DNA from: Escallonia rubra
Lineage: Eukaryota; Streptophyta; Magnoliopsida; Escalloniales; Escalloniaceae
Length of the DNA: 64,000 bases
Direction: 5' to 3'
Assembly: GCA_033065855.1 (NCBI GenBank)
Contig: JAVXUO010000774.1
Location: 124,001-188,000, forward strand
In this document: positions 11,461 to 22,700 of the stretch, piece after piece
How the letters are laid out: every line of letters starts with the position of its first letter
How positions within the stretch are numbered: position 1 is the stretch's first letter
Notes under the pieces: generated by a model
Seen by the model: the letters and a program-made list of their open reading frames with translations, nothing else
What the model was told of the DNA's origin: nothing
Databases searched by the model: none
Position numbers and translations under genes: made by a program

Positions 11461-13398
11461 ATGAAGCTGTTGGTGGGACGCCAATACAGCTACCTCATCT
11501 CTCCCAATCCCAAGCACCCGTCGTCCACACACACTAACATCCTCCATCTCTGCAAATCCGGTTTACTCTCAGATGCTCTTATCCTTCTAAATTCCACCGA
11601 TACCCTAAAACTCGCCTCCAAACCAATCATATACGGCCTCCTCTTACAGACATGTATCCAGGCCCATTCCTTCACCCACGGTCTCCAGCTGCACTCCCAC
11701 GTCGTCAAGTCCGGCCTCGACACCGACCGCTTCGTGGGCAACAGCCTGCTCTCTGTGTACTTCAAGCTATGCCCCAATTTCAGAGAGACCCGGAAGGTGT
11801 TTGATAGACTTTTATACAGGGATGTTATTTCGTGGACCTCGATGCTATCGGGTTACGTCCGCGTGGGTCAACCGAGAAATGCCCTTGGTTTGTATGGGGA
11901 GATGGTGGGTTCTGGGGTCGAGTCAAATGGGTTCACTTTGTCTGCCTTGATTAAGGCTTGTTCGGTGCTTGGGGAGTTAAATCTTGGTAAAGGATTTCAT
12001 GGGGTTGTTTTTAGACGTGGGTTTGATTCGGGTCATGTGATTGCCAGCGCGTTGATTGACATGTATGGGCGGAACTGCGCGTCGAGAGATGCGCGCCAAC
12101 TGTTTGATGAAATGCCTGAACCAGATGCTATTTGTTGGACTTCGGTTATTTCGGCGCTTACGAGGAATGATCTGTTTGAGGAGGCTTTGGGATTTTTCTA
12201 CTCGATGCAGAGAATTTGTGGGTTGGCTCCAGACGGGTTTACATTCGGGACGATTCTGACGGCTTGTGGGAATTCGGGAAGGTTGAAGCAAGGGAAAGAA
12301 GTTCATGGTAAGGTTATTACAGCTGGGTTTTGTGGAAATGTGGTTGTTGAAAGCAGCCTAGTGGACATGTATGGGAAATGTGGTTCAGTTGACGAAGCGC
12401 GATGTGTTTTTGATAGAATGACTGTAAGGAATGCGGTTACTTGGTGTGCTTTGCTTGGGATATACTGTCAGAAGGGTGATTTCGACACTGTTATTGAGCT
12501 ATTCAGGGTAATGGGGGAGGTTGATCTGTACAGTTTCGGAACGGTTCTCCGTGCCTGTGCAGGTTTGGCAGCTGTTAGACATGGGAAAGAGGTTCATTCT
12601 CAGTATCTGAGAAGGGGTGGTTGGAGTGATGTTATTGTAGAATCAGCTTTAGTTGATCTATATGCAAAATGTGGTCATATTGATTTTGCTTATAGGATTT
12701 TTAAACAGATGCCTGTTAGGAATTTGATAAGTTGGAACTCGATGATATCTGGCTTTGCGCAGAATGGAAAAGGTGATGAAGCTCTTAGGATTTTTAGAGA
12801 GATGATTAAGGAGGGGCCTAAGCCGGATTTCATCAGTTTCTTAGGGGTTCTTTTTGCTTGTAGCCATGCTGGTTTGGTTGATCAAGGGCGTAAATACTTC
12901 AGCTCAATGACTCAAGATTATGGGATTAAACCTGGAATCGAGCATTATACTTGCATGATTGATCTCCTAGGCCGTGCGGAGCAGATAGAAGAAGCCGAAG
13001 ATTTGATCTACAAAGCAGATTTTGCTGACGATTCCTCTCTTTGGGCAGCTCTTCTTGGTGCTTGCACTACTAGTACAAATTCTATTGTTGCCGAACGCAT
13101 TGCTAAGAAAATGATGGAACTGGATCCTGACTATTATTTGAGTTATGTTCTTCTGGCTAATGTTTACAGAGCAGTCGGGAGATGGGATGATGCTGTTAAA
13201 ATTAGGAAGCTGATGGAAGATAGAGGGGTTAAGAAAGAGATGCCTGGGAAGAGCTGGATTGACATCAACAGCACGCTAAACTCGTCTCTTCAGATCAATT
13301 ATACAGGATTGCCTGGTAGAGGCAATATCCTGGATGAAAGGGATTATGATGTTGAAGGTTCTACGATAGTCTCTAATCTATCACACAGCACTGCCTAA
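11461..13398 (+). CDS. PLS/E-class pentatricopeptide repeat protein (similar to Arabidopsis At1g03540)
   Basis: The 645-residue single-exon protein is built of PLS-type PPR motifs, as in plant organelle RNA-editing and processing factors that read RNA base by base. Typical units are visible: VFDRMTVRNAVTWCALLG, VESSLVDMYGKCGSVDEA and MPVRNLISWNSMISGFAQNG. After the last repeat the E-domain signature follows (IEHYTCMIDLLGRA, SLWAALLGAC, YVLLANVYRAVGRWDDA, GKSWID). No DYW cytidine-deaminase domain follows, so it is E-class and would need a partner for any editing activity. Length and repeat order agree with my memory of At1g03540. The start at 11461 is the first in-frame Met after upstream stops. 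A hAT element ends about 110 bp upstream. The target RNA cannot be told from the sequence. Confidence 0.93.
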   Translation: MKLLVGRQYSYLISPNPKHPSSTHTNILHLCKSGLLSDALILLNSTDTLKLASKPIIYGLLLQTCIQAHSFTHGLQLHSHVVKSGLDTDRFVGNSLLSVYFKLCPNFRETRKVFDRLLYRDVISWTSMLSGYVRVGQPRNALGLYGEMVGSGVESNGFTLSALIKACSVLGELNLGKGFHGVVFRRGFDSGHVIASALIDMYGRNCASRDARQLFDEMPEPDAICWTSVISALTRNDLFEEALGFFYSMQRICGLAPDGFTFGTILTACGNSGRLKQGKEVHGKVITAGFCGNVVVESSLVDMYGKCGSVDEARCVFDRMTVRNAVTWCALLGIYCQKGDFDTVIELFRVMGEVDLYSFGTVLRACAGLAAVRHGKEVHSQYLRRGGWSDVIVESALVDLYAKCGHIDFAYRIFKQMPVRNLISWNSMISGFAQNGKGDEALRIFREMIKEGPKPDFISFLGVLFACSHAGLVDQGRKYFSSMTQDYGIKPGIEHYTCMIDLLGRAEQIEEAEDLIYKADFADDSSLWAALLGACTTSTNSIVAERIAKKMMELDPDYYLSYVLLANVYRAVGRWDDAVKIRKLMEDRGVKKEMPGKSWIDINSTLNSSLQINYTGLPGRGNILDERDYDVEGSTIVSNLSHSTA

Positions 13399-15153
13399 TA
13401 CCTTGTTTGCCAATCGCCCATCCTTGGCCAAGGCACGAAGTTTCTGAGAATAAGATCTCATGTCTTTTTCCTGGTAATTTGGCACTCGGAGACTATCCAA
13501 TCCCACTTTACAAGACGCCATTATCGTGACAACAAAAGCCGTCAAGCAGAACTCTCCATAATCGATGCTGTGTTGTGCAACGTGGAGAACAGAAAAGAAT
13601 ATGCCAGAGTAAAATGCGGGTGCCATTACTGATCATCCAGGCCAGCAACTGAAAAGGCCTAACATCAAGATGCAGCTCCAGTTTGCAAAGATCGTGTCCA
13701 AGGATAAAAATTTCCGTAGGAACTTCCAGGGAGAACTACAAACCCAGGGATAAAAAACAAAAAGGCTCTTGCAAAAGCTTTCTAATTTCGTGTTGCATTT
13801 TGTTCAAAAGCTTACTAATTTCAGTTCTGAAGTCTGTACTTTGAACATGTACATCATCATGAGCAGACTACATATGGAATTTAACTTTTGTACGTAGATA
13901 TGGAAAACCAAGCATCGATCTTCGCTGCACCTTTATTATTTTACACACCCCTCGAGTATTTGTCACCAAAAGTATGCGATGGTAACAGAGCTTCAGCTTT
14001 AGTGGCAAATGCATGCTGAAGGAGTGTACAGAATGCACGCCAACAAAATTAACCCTAATAAAGCTTCTTGTGCACAAAAGAACCGCCTGATCCTTTGAAG
14101 AATGGAGAAACCCATTCTTCAAAACCAGTGCTTGGTCTTACATTCTTCACTGTCACAAAGTAAGCCACTTCGAGTTCCAGGAAAGGAGGAGCTGCAGCTG
14201 CACGAAATTGAGGTGCATTGGATGAACAAGGTGGTTCACATCATGATCGAACCATGACAAGTGCAAGTGGAAGCAAAATCCACTCCATCTGGTTCAAGTG
14301 GCGTCGACAAGAAGCCAGAGCCAAGAAGAAAATTAAATCAGGAGTCTGCTACAGATTGCAAACTTTGATTTTATCCCTACTTCTCATCACTCTTTCTCCA
14401 CAAGACTCCACATTTGGAATTGCGGGGGGGCTGGATATGTAAAGTTCAGCAATGAGTACAGGGAAGCAAGTGGGTGTATTGGAACCAGGCAACCTTGCGC
14501 GGATTCTTCTAGAGTGTTCAACTTCCATTGAGAAGCCTTGTATCTGCAACCGGTTGTAACTTCATCTAATTCTAAGTGACCCAAATGGAAATGTAAAGTC
14601 CGAGAAGTGCCCCAATATGGTCTCAGCACTTTTAGCAACAGATGGGCTATAACACTAGGAAAGAATCAAGGAAAGAACTAGCTTATTTAACATCAAATGC
14701 ATTTCTACCACAGTTAGCTGGACTCTATCCTTTCCCTTGAACTGGTTGCTTGGATTAACAATTAGGTACTAAAAGCGTTTCAATAAAAAGGAAGCTTCCA
14801 GTAAGGACACGTCTGTGTGTATCACATATTCTTCATCAACAAAGAAATGGCGAAGCACAACTATCAAGTAAGTTCTAACAAAGATCAGTGTAAACTTGAA
14901 AACCTGAATTACCAGGAACAAAAGCTTTCTGCAATCAACAAAGCATATTCTTTTCTGCAGATGTCTTTTGATACCCGCATGATTAAATCCAGCAGCTTTT
15001 GCGTTCCATTAAAAACCAAGAAACCAGTGCTGCATCACTGCTTTAATTCTGTTGTGCAATTCATAAATTCAGCAGCTTTGAATACCAGTGCAAATACTAT
15101 GTACAGTGTCCACCGTTTGGAGCTTGCCATTTTACAAATACATATAACACAAA
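13399..15153. other. Intergenic region between two convergent PPR genes
   Basis: It should contain the 3' UTRs of both flanking genes. Short ORFs on either strand show no family resemblance. I see no repeat or RNA gene. Confidence 0.6.
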
Positions 15154-18100
15154 CTAAAGACCAACAGAGCTTTCATCAGGTTCATCTTCAGTTTCAGAAC
15201 CAGGAGAGAGTTCTGTGTCAAAAGCGAATCTCATCTCTTGTTTCACCAAATCAGCAAGATCATGCCTGCTGGCACTTCTATAGGCCTCCATGACTGCCTT
15301 AAACAGGGATTCATTAGGTTCAATCTCTCCATATTTTAATTGGCTGTAAATCCGCTTCACACCTTCTAGCATACCAGCTTTTCCATAACAACCTACAAGA
15401 TTTATGAAGGTAACTATGTCTGGTTCTAGCCCTTCATCTTGCATTCTCATGAAAATGTTCAGTGCCTCATTTATTTTTCCTGAAGTCCCATAAACATATA
15501 TAGCAACATTGTAGGCAAAAGAGTCGAGAACCATTTCTGCTTTTATAAAGGTTTCACAGGCTTCCAATGCAAAGGCATGCAAACCCACTATGGAGAAAAC
15601 AGAGGTGATGACAGCTTGCCGGGCATAAGGTTTCCCATCCTGGTAAGATGACTGTAATTGACTTACCGCCTCAGTTGGAAGGCCACCCTTTTTCAATACA
15701 GTAAACATTACTTTAAAGGTCCCGCCATCAGGCAGAAGCTTCCAATTGATCATTTCACGCAACAATTCGCTGCAGGCAACAAGCTGCCCATTCATGGCAT
15801 AGCAAGCCATTACCTTATTAAAAGACACACAATCCCTCAGTAAACCTGAATGCTTCATTTCCTCTGCAACGTCAATGGCTTCATCGAGCATGCCCATGTT
15901 CTTGTAAAGATACATCATAGTTGCAAACGAAACCCCGTCTGCCCACCCTTTCTCCCTCAGATTATTAAATATCAATCTCGCTTCCAATACCATTCCCAGA
16001 TCGGCATATAAGTTGAGCATACTATTTGATGCCACAATGTCAGCACCACCCTCGAAACCCTTCATCTTCTCATACAACTGTTTTGCTCCTCCCACTGACC
16101 CAACCTTGTTGTAAACCTTAATCAGAGAAGTTAAGACTACTTGATTTGCTGATATCCCACATTCTTCCATGACACGGAAATAGTGTAAAGCTTCTTCAGT
16201 TTCGCCAGTCTCAGCAAATCCATCAATTAAAGACCCAAAAACAACTTCATTTGGTTTCACCCCTGCTTTAACCATATCTTGATAGACATCAACTGCATCA
16301 GAAAGTCTCCTCAAGCGTGAATAACTTGCAATAACAGCCGAGAAGGTTAAACACTGTGGTCTAAGTCCTGCTCCACGCATTTCATCTAAAAGTTCCTTTG
16401 CTTGGTCCACCAAATCACCTCCAGAGAACATTTGGATGAGAGAGTTATAAGTGCACTCATCTGGCCAAGTGCCATGATTTTTCATGCCCTTGAAGAGTGA
16501 GAAAGCTTTATCATAAAGCTTTGCCTTACCGTAAGCTTTGACCATGACATTGTATTCAACAACATCCTTCTTCTCCCCAACCAAATCCCTCTTGCAGAAG
16601 AAGACAGCCTCAGCTTCAGCCCAAAGCCCCTTGTCAGCATATGCATCTATAATGGCAGCATAAGTCTTTGATGGCAAACCACCATTTGATTGACTCTTCT
16701 CTAAAAGGACATCCGCACGCTCAGTCAATCCTTCATTGACGTACATCTTAATAATAACTGGAAGAGACTGCTTATGAATACGCACACCAAATTTCTCCAT
16801 TTCTTTCATCACAGACTCCACTTCTTGAACCATATTTCTCTCACATAGTATTTGAAGAACAGCTCTGTGTGTTACTGCATCAGGGAAAAGACCCACCTCC
16901 CTTATCTTCCTATAACACTGAAGAGCTGCATCTATGTTGCCCACATCAGCGTACAAAGACAAAAATATGTTGTAAGTCTTCGTATCAGGAGATATCCCCC
17001 TTTCTTCCATCTTACTAAGCAAAGATTCCGCCTCCGACAAATGCCCATGACTTCCGCAAGTGAAGATCATAGTATTGAAAGTTATGGTATCTACTGCCAC
17101 TCCCGACTTCAACATTTCTGCAAATGCATCGGCTGCATCCTTCAAGCGGCCAGCCTTTCCATACAAATCAATCAAAGTGTTAAAAGTAGCCGTAAGTCGA
17201 GGCTTCCTAACAAAGCTTTCCATTTCCGCCGGACCCAAATCATCAGAAAGTGGACCCCTCCCACCTGTCCTGAAAAGCTCAGTCGACAAAAAGTGCTTCA
17301 AGCTAATGGGCTCAGAGGACAAGCGAGATTCATAATTAGAAATATAATCCATATCAATCCTCCCAACACACCAATCCTTATAAAACTTATCCGCCCAATC
17401 GTACTCTCCAACATCCTTCAACACTCGCACAACCGTATTCATCGTGACCTCATCGGGGAAAATTCCCCTGAGTTTCATGTGCCTTATCCACAAAAGCGCT
17501 TCTTTCACGAGACCCGCTTTTCCATACACGTCAACAAGCATCCCATACGTGTTATTTGTCGGAAAAACGCCTTTCTTTGCCATTTCGATCCAGCAAAGCC
17601 TCAACTCATCCCACTTTTGGGCTCGACCTAGCACCCTAAGCACAACATTGTAGTGAATCACATTGGGAACGTACTCTTTCTGTGATTTCATCCACTCAAA
17701 AACCCTAAGCACACTCTCCCAATTCTTCTGCTCTTTTAGAATCACAGTCTGCTCCTTGGGACTCAACTTTCCATAATAAAAATCAAGGGTTTTCCCAACC
17801 TCGTTTCCAGACTCCAATGACCTCAGTATTGAAGGCAACACACCTCCATATTTCTTCTTCTTACCACTAATTGTAGTTTTAGTGGGTGAAACTGAAACTG
17901 GTGTTCTTGAATGGCACTTCAGCTTAAACCCTAGAAAAACCCTAGTTCCATGAGGGTTACGCTTCTGGGTATGTGTATTTACAGTTAAGTTATCAGGTCT
18001 GAATAAAGGGTCCTGCTCCTTAACCAAGTTCTGTTGATTATATAGATTAAATCCTAGAAAAATCTTTGAATTGGAAGAAGAGTGAAGAGTTCGAAGCTTA

Positions 18101-18174
18101 CATGGTGAATAGTGGCCATAATTGTGAAGTGGGTTGTGTAGATTGTCTCTGGAGCTGCAAGTTTGAAGCATCAT
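15154..18174 (-). CDS. P-class pentatricopeptide repeat protein (similar to Arabidopsis At1g73710)
   Basis: This single-exon 1006-residue protein has a Ser/Asn-rich N-terminus of about 100 residues, plausible as an organelle transit peptide. A linker region (LSPKEQTVILKEQKNWESVL) precedes about 20-23 canonical 35-residue PPR motifs of the P type, for example YNVVLRVLGRAQKWDELRLC, FNTLIDLYGKAGRLKDAADA and YNSLIQMFSGGDLVDQAKEL. The C-terminus is acidic (SETEDEPDESSVGL). P-class proteins usually stabilise, process or help translate organelle transcripts. Size, linker and motif order match what I recall of At1g73710. There is no SMR or E domain. The first ATG (18174) is followed at once by a second Met. 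A 259-residue ORF on the opposite strand is a shadow. Confidence 0.94.
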   Translation of the reverse strand: MMLQTCSSRDNLHNPLHNYGHYSPCKLRTLHSSSNSKIFLGFNLYNQQNLVKEQDPLFRPDNLTVNTHTQKRNPHGTRVFLGFKLKCHSRTPVSVSPTKTTISGKKKKYGGVLPSILRSLESGNEVGKTLDFYYGKLSPKEQTVILKEQKNWESVLRVFEWMKSQKEYVPNVIHYNVVLRVLGRAQKWDELRLCWIEMAKKGVFPTNNTYGMLVDVYGKAGLVKEALLWIRHMKLRGIFPDEVTMNTVVRVLKDVGEYDWADKFYKDWCVGRIDMDYISNYESRLSSEPISLKHFLSTELFRTGGRGPLSDDLGPAEMESFVRKPRLTATFNTLIDLYGKAGRLKDAADAFAEMLKSGVAVDTITFNTMIFTCGSHGHLSEAESLLSKMEERGISPDTKTYNIFLSLYADVGNIDAALQCYRKIREVGLFPDAVTHRAVLQILCERNMVQEVESVMKEMEKFGVRIHKQSLPVIIKMYVNEGLTERADVLLEKSQSNGGLPSKTYAAIIDAYADKGLWAEAEAVFFCKRDLVGEKKDVVEYNVMVKAYGKAKLYDKAFSLFKGMKNHGTWPDECTYNSLIQMFSGGDLVDQAKELLDEMRGAGLRPQCLTFSAVIASYSRLRRLSDAVDVYQDMVKAGVKPNEVVFGSLIDGFAETGETEEALHYFRVMEECGISANQVVLTSLIKVYNKVGSVGGAKQLYEKMKGFEGGADIVASNSMLNLYADLGMVLEARLIFNNLREKGWADGVSFATMMYLYKNMGMLDEAIDVAEEMKHSGLLRDCVSFNKVMACYAMNGQLVACSELLREMINWKLLPDGGTFKVMFTVLKKGGLPTEAVSQLQSSYQDGKPYARQAVITSVFSIVGLHAFALEACETFIKAEMVLDSFAYNVAIYVYGTSGKINEALNIFMRMQDEGLEPDIVTFINLVGCYGKAGMLEGVKRIYSQLKYGEIEPNESLFKAVMEAYRSASRHDLADLVKQEMRFAFDTELSPGSETEDEPDESSVGL

Positions 18175-19767
18175 TTTCCTTTCAGTTCTTTGCTAAAGAA
18201 CAAAGATTAGTGTGTGAAGATTGAAACATAGGCTTAATGCCATTCACGAATACAGGACATAAATAACCACGCTCATAAGTGGCTTCTTGAGAGGGACCCA
18301 CGAGGAAGAAATGGGAGATTAGCAAGAGCCAACGATCTGTGTAGAATTACTAGACAAAAACTTTCTGTATTTGTGAACAGGAGGGGAAAAGGACGAACTT
18401 GGTTGATTCCGAGTTGTCCAAGTAACTCCGAATCACTTATGATACACCACACTCGACACTGGTTGAGTTCTTAGTAAGAATGGAAGTTCTATTTCCTATT
18501 GATTAGCTCTCACTTTTTCGATTCAAATTTCCTCAAACAATTTTAATCCTATATACCAGCGAACATGAATACGGGGACTTATTTCCGAGAAAAGATTAAA
18601 CACGATCAGATTGCTTTGATTTCTCAGTTTTTTAATAATTAGGCGGAAAGATTTCATATTTTTAAGTAGCATGAAATTCGGTGTAAAATTAAAGAAGCTC
18701 GACCAATGAAGTTAGGTCGGTAACTCTATTGGGTTCTAATTTGAAGTTCGGGTTAAACTTGACATGAGTTGGACCCGATGGGGCATTTCCGACACCATTT
18801 ACTTTGAGTTTTATTATAATTTGTTCGGTTTTAATGGCTGCATGAAAATAGACGTATAAACAGAAGCACCGAATTGTAGAGTTTCTATTCAAGTTGAACA
18901 AACTTTGGCTCCTACCCGGGTTATAGGAATTTTCCTCCAATTTCGTGTATAGTGACAATTAATAGTCGTTAAATATTTCTAGTGTCTTTTCTTCTAACAC
19001 TTTCAGCGACAATTATTAGCAGCATTTTTTTAGCGTCACTAAATAAAAGTCACAAGAGACATTTAAAGATGATTGATTGTCGCTATAAAGGATAGGAGAA
19101 AGATTCTTCCAACCGGAATTGCAGCCAATTTTTTTCCATTCAAGTTTGATCTTACTAACACAATAACCTTTTACCTAAACATAAGGAACTTAATATGAGT
19201 TGTTTCTTTGTTCTAGTTCTTCACTCTCTTTTTTTCTGGGCGGCCAGGAGGACAGCGGGGTAGGCAGGCTGGGGTAGCTTCAATGTTCTCGCAGGTTGAA
19301 ATGTTTATTTGTTTGTCTTCTGAGCTCTAAGCATAATTTAAAGTCTTGTCAACATAGTTCTTGTTGAGACTGGGTAAAATTCGTAAATATGTGAATAAGA
19401 AATTGACCCCAAGGCAGGACTACTTTACTATACAATGTTCATGGAACTGAAACGTTTGTTTCCATCTTGTGTCTACTAAGTTAAACTTATCTAACAAGTT
19501 TATCCTTTCAAGAAGTAAAAGGGGAATTGCAAAAACATGCAACACCTCCATCTGAATTCTGAAAAACTGAAGAGGTCAACTGATGCTTCTGTAACAGTAA
19601 AATCTAAATGTACAACACTACTCATTTGTCAAGAGCTCGCAGTAAATTTTGTCAAGAGCTCACAGTAAATTTCATGCTGAACTAAGATATGAAGTGAAGT
19701 GTGTAAAAAATTATGTCCAAAGAAAACAAATTCTCGGCCAAACAAATCCGTTGGTGCAATGTCAGTG
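18175..19767. other. Intergenic region: promoter of the P-class PPR gene and 3' flank of SCAMP
   Basis: No gene is recognised. At about 18950-19080 short segments of the type 'gtgacaattaatagtcgtt' and 'gcgacaattattagc' recur in both orientations and end near 'gattgtcgctataaagg'. This looks like a small degraded inverted-repeat transposon, but I could not set its ends. Confidence 0.5.
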
Positions 19768-22700
19768 TCATAACGCTGCCATCATAGTTGATCTTGTAGC
19801 GTCGCGCCTCATCTCTGCAGCTTTGCCACTGCCTCGGAAATACATGTAAACTTGCTGCATACAAGGAAGAACAGAGCGCGTTCAGAAGAAACCAAATGAA
19901 GCGCAAAAAACCGAGAGAGGAACATCAACCCCCAACGCTCTTCCTAAAGAACAAAAGCACAACTAGAAAACTTCATTTTGTCTGTCATAAAGATCGAGAT
20001 TTTGCTAGACCTGAATGACCCAGATGCTTATCAATGACTCAAGGCAGAAAAATCCAAATCCAATGAAGTAGAAGATCTGCAAGTAAGAGCCAGCGTTAAA
20101 GCCAACTTCTTTTCTCATTATGGCCATTGAAACAAACTGCAGTACTATCAAAAACAACCACAAATGTTACAAACTAACCCCAACCAAAGCGTGATTACTT
20201 AACACGTCAATTGCCGGCAAGATTCCTCTGTTGTAAGTGAGCATCACACCCAAGAATCAGTCGAAAATATGATGGAAAATTAGTACTTGACTGTGACTAA
20301 ACAAAATATGTCAAGGAAAACTAACGTGAGAGATTTCCCCTTAAAAATAATTGGAGGAGCAACGGCAGCGAAGACGCAGAATGCAATGTGGAACTGTATG
20401 GAAACAAAGGAAGAAAGTTAAGGCCTCCAAAACAGCTTCAGTTAAAAAGCAGATGAACTATTAAACATAAAAAATCTTACGATATAAGACAAGAAAAACC
20501 ACCCAAACTTCAGAGCACTATCGGTCCTGTCAAGGATAGACAAACAAATATGTGAGTGGGGAACGGACAAAGAGGAACCCATACTTCAAAAAGGACAATA
20601 GGGCTGGATTTAATGATATATATAGCCAAATCCATGGAAAATGGATGAAAATGTTGCATCTATGGATTTAAAACAAGACATCACATTCAGGATAGCGCAA
20701 AAGAAAACGTCACCAATGCTCTTAGAAGAATCACTTATCAAGTCCTAGAAGAATATTAAGTGTCCATTGGCATGCTAATGCATACCATATGATTTCCATT
20801 TCTATCGGCCCATCCACAAAAGTACATCATTCAGGAAACTCTTAACAGGCCTCAGTATGGCAGGAGAACAAGAATAATATGCAAAAACAAATTGAATAGA
20901 GCACAAGTAATAGTACCTCATAGCACGATAAAGAGGACGATACCACAAAACGTAAGCTCCCGGAACCCCTGATATGAAGTAGATAATAGCAAGAAACCAA
21001 ATTGTCGGACCTAGAACAGCAGAGCAGTTGGATACCATTAAGATAGTTAAATATCACAAAGGGCAGCCCATTGGCAATCCCATTATGGCTATCAGCACTT
21101 CCCACATGCGTGACTACACTTTGTGCAAATCTTTAGCTGCAGGGAGTGCCTTTAGTCAAAAGGCCTGACAGTTTATGAGGCTATGCGAAACAGTGTTACA
21201 CCAACCTTCTCCTTTGATCCAGGCTATGGTAACGGCAATGACATTCCAAAAGAGACACACTACCAAACCTGAAAATTTTGCAACATTTAAGATATAAACC
21301 GCAGCAGTCCATGTCAACTGGTCTCCGCTAAATTTATATGCAAAAACCAAAATGAAGCTAAAGCATTAAGTTTCCAACTCAAGCTACTCAACAAAGACTA
21401 TACCTACTTGAGCTACACAATAGTATTCCCATTATAGGCTTTACCTCAATAGGAGGACGTGTAACTCAATGCTAAACCTTTCAAATAGGGATATTCCAGG
21501 GGAAGTTCAAAAACAATTGCAAAGAGTACATATTATCTGCAACAAGTAACTTGAAGACAATTGACTATCGAAGCTAAATCTAGTATTTCAGTAAACATAC
21601 CCAACAATGTTGTGAATGCAACATACTGCAACTTCTGTAGATGGATTGGAATTTCATTTGCAATGTCATGATGAATGATAGGGATGAAAGGTGGCCAGTT
21701 TTTCTCCTCTAGCACAATTCCAGCTGCCATACAAAGAGAAAATACATATTTACACAGCACAAACACATGCCACACCTAATATCAGGCGCATATATGATAT
21801 ATTATAACTACCTCTTGATACAGCATCTTCCCTTCTTTTTAATTCCTGCATAGAATTGAACAAACTGATAAAGAACTATGGCTAAATAAATAGCTGGAAA
21901 CTTGAAAAGGTAGAGACTCGTATATAGCCATACAATTGCAAGCATAAGTATGGATAAGGCTGCATTACTTGTCCAGACTCCAGGTCATACAAAACAAAGA
22001 GTCACCACAAAAGCACAATGAAGTTCTTTGGGAAAATTATGGGCTATATATTTTTACAGCTATCAGTTGGGGAGTTTTTGCAGGGATGGGGCAATTATTT
22101 TTCCTTTCCTGCCAGCATTTAAAACTGACTGTATTATATAATAAATATATGTGTTACATGAAATTCTTAATTGGCTAGCGGAGTCTAATTAACAAGAAAG
22201 ATCTGAAAGAACTAAGTACGCTGTGATTGGTCAATACGTATTTAGAAGCTAGCATACACAAGAAAACAAGTACCTGCTCCCTTTTTCTTAATTCAGCCTC
22301 TTTAGCTTGGAGTTCCTTCTCCTTCACTTTCAAATCCTGCATTTGATAAAAAAGGGGATAAGCCGCACTAGCCTTATACTTAACAAAGCTGTTGCAAAAA
22401 TCTAACAACTTGTCAGTTACCTTAGCACTATCAAGAGGAATATCAACAGTGGCACCTCGATAAGAGTCGGCAGGTTCATGAGGAAGCGGTGAAAGTCTTG
22501 AGGTGGCAGGTGGAACACTTCCAGGGTTCTGCAGATTTCAGCAACAAGAAGATAAAAAAACGCACAACTAAGATGATAAGAAAATGAGGCATAGCAGGCA
22601 TATGAAGACTATGGAAGAAAAAAACAGTGGTTTTTTTGTGCATGAGAAACTACAAAACCCAATTAACAAAAGTAAGTGATAAAAGAAAATCTCATATAAA

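Noticed and set aside
16852..17631. 259-residue ORF on the plus strand
   Set aside because: It lies wholly antisense to the P-class PPR gene, whose repeats are clear; the ORF has no family resemblance.
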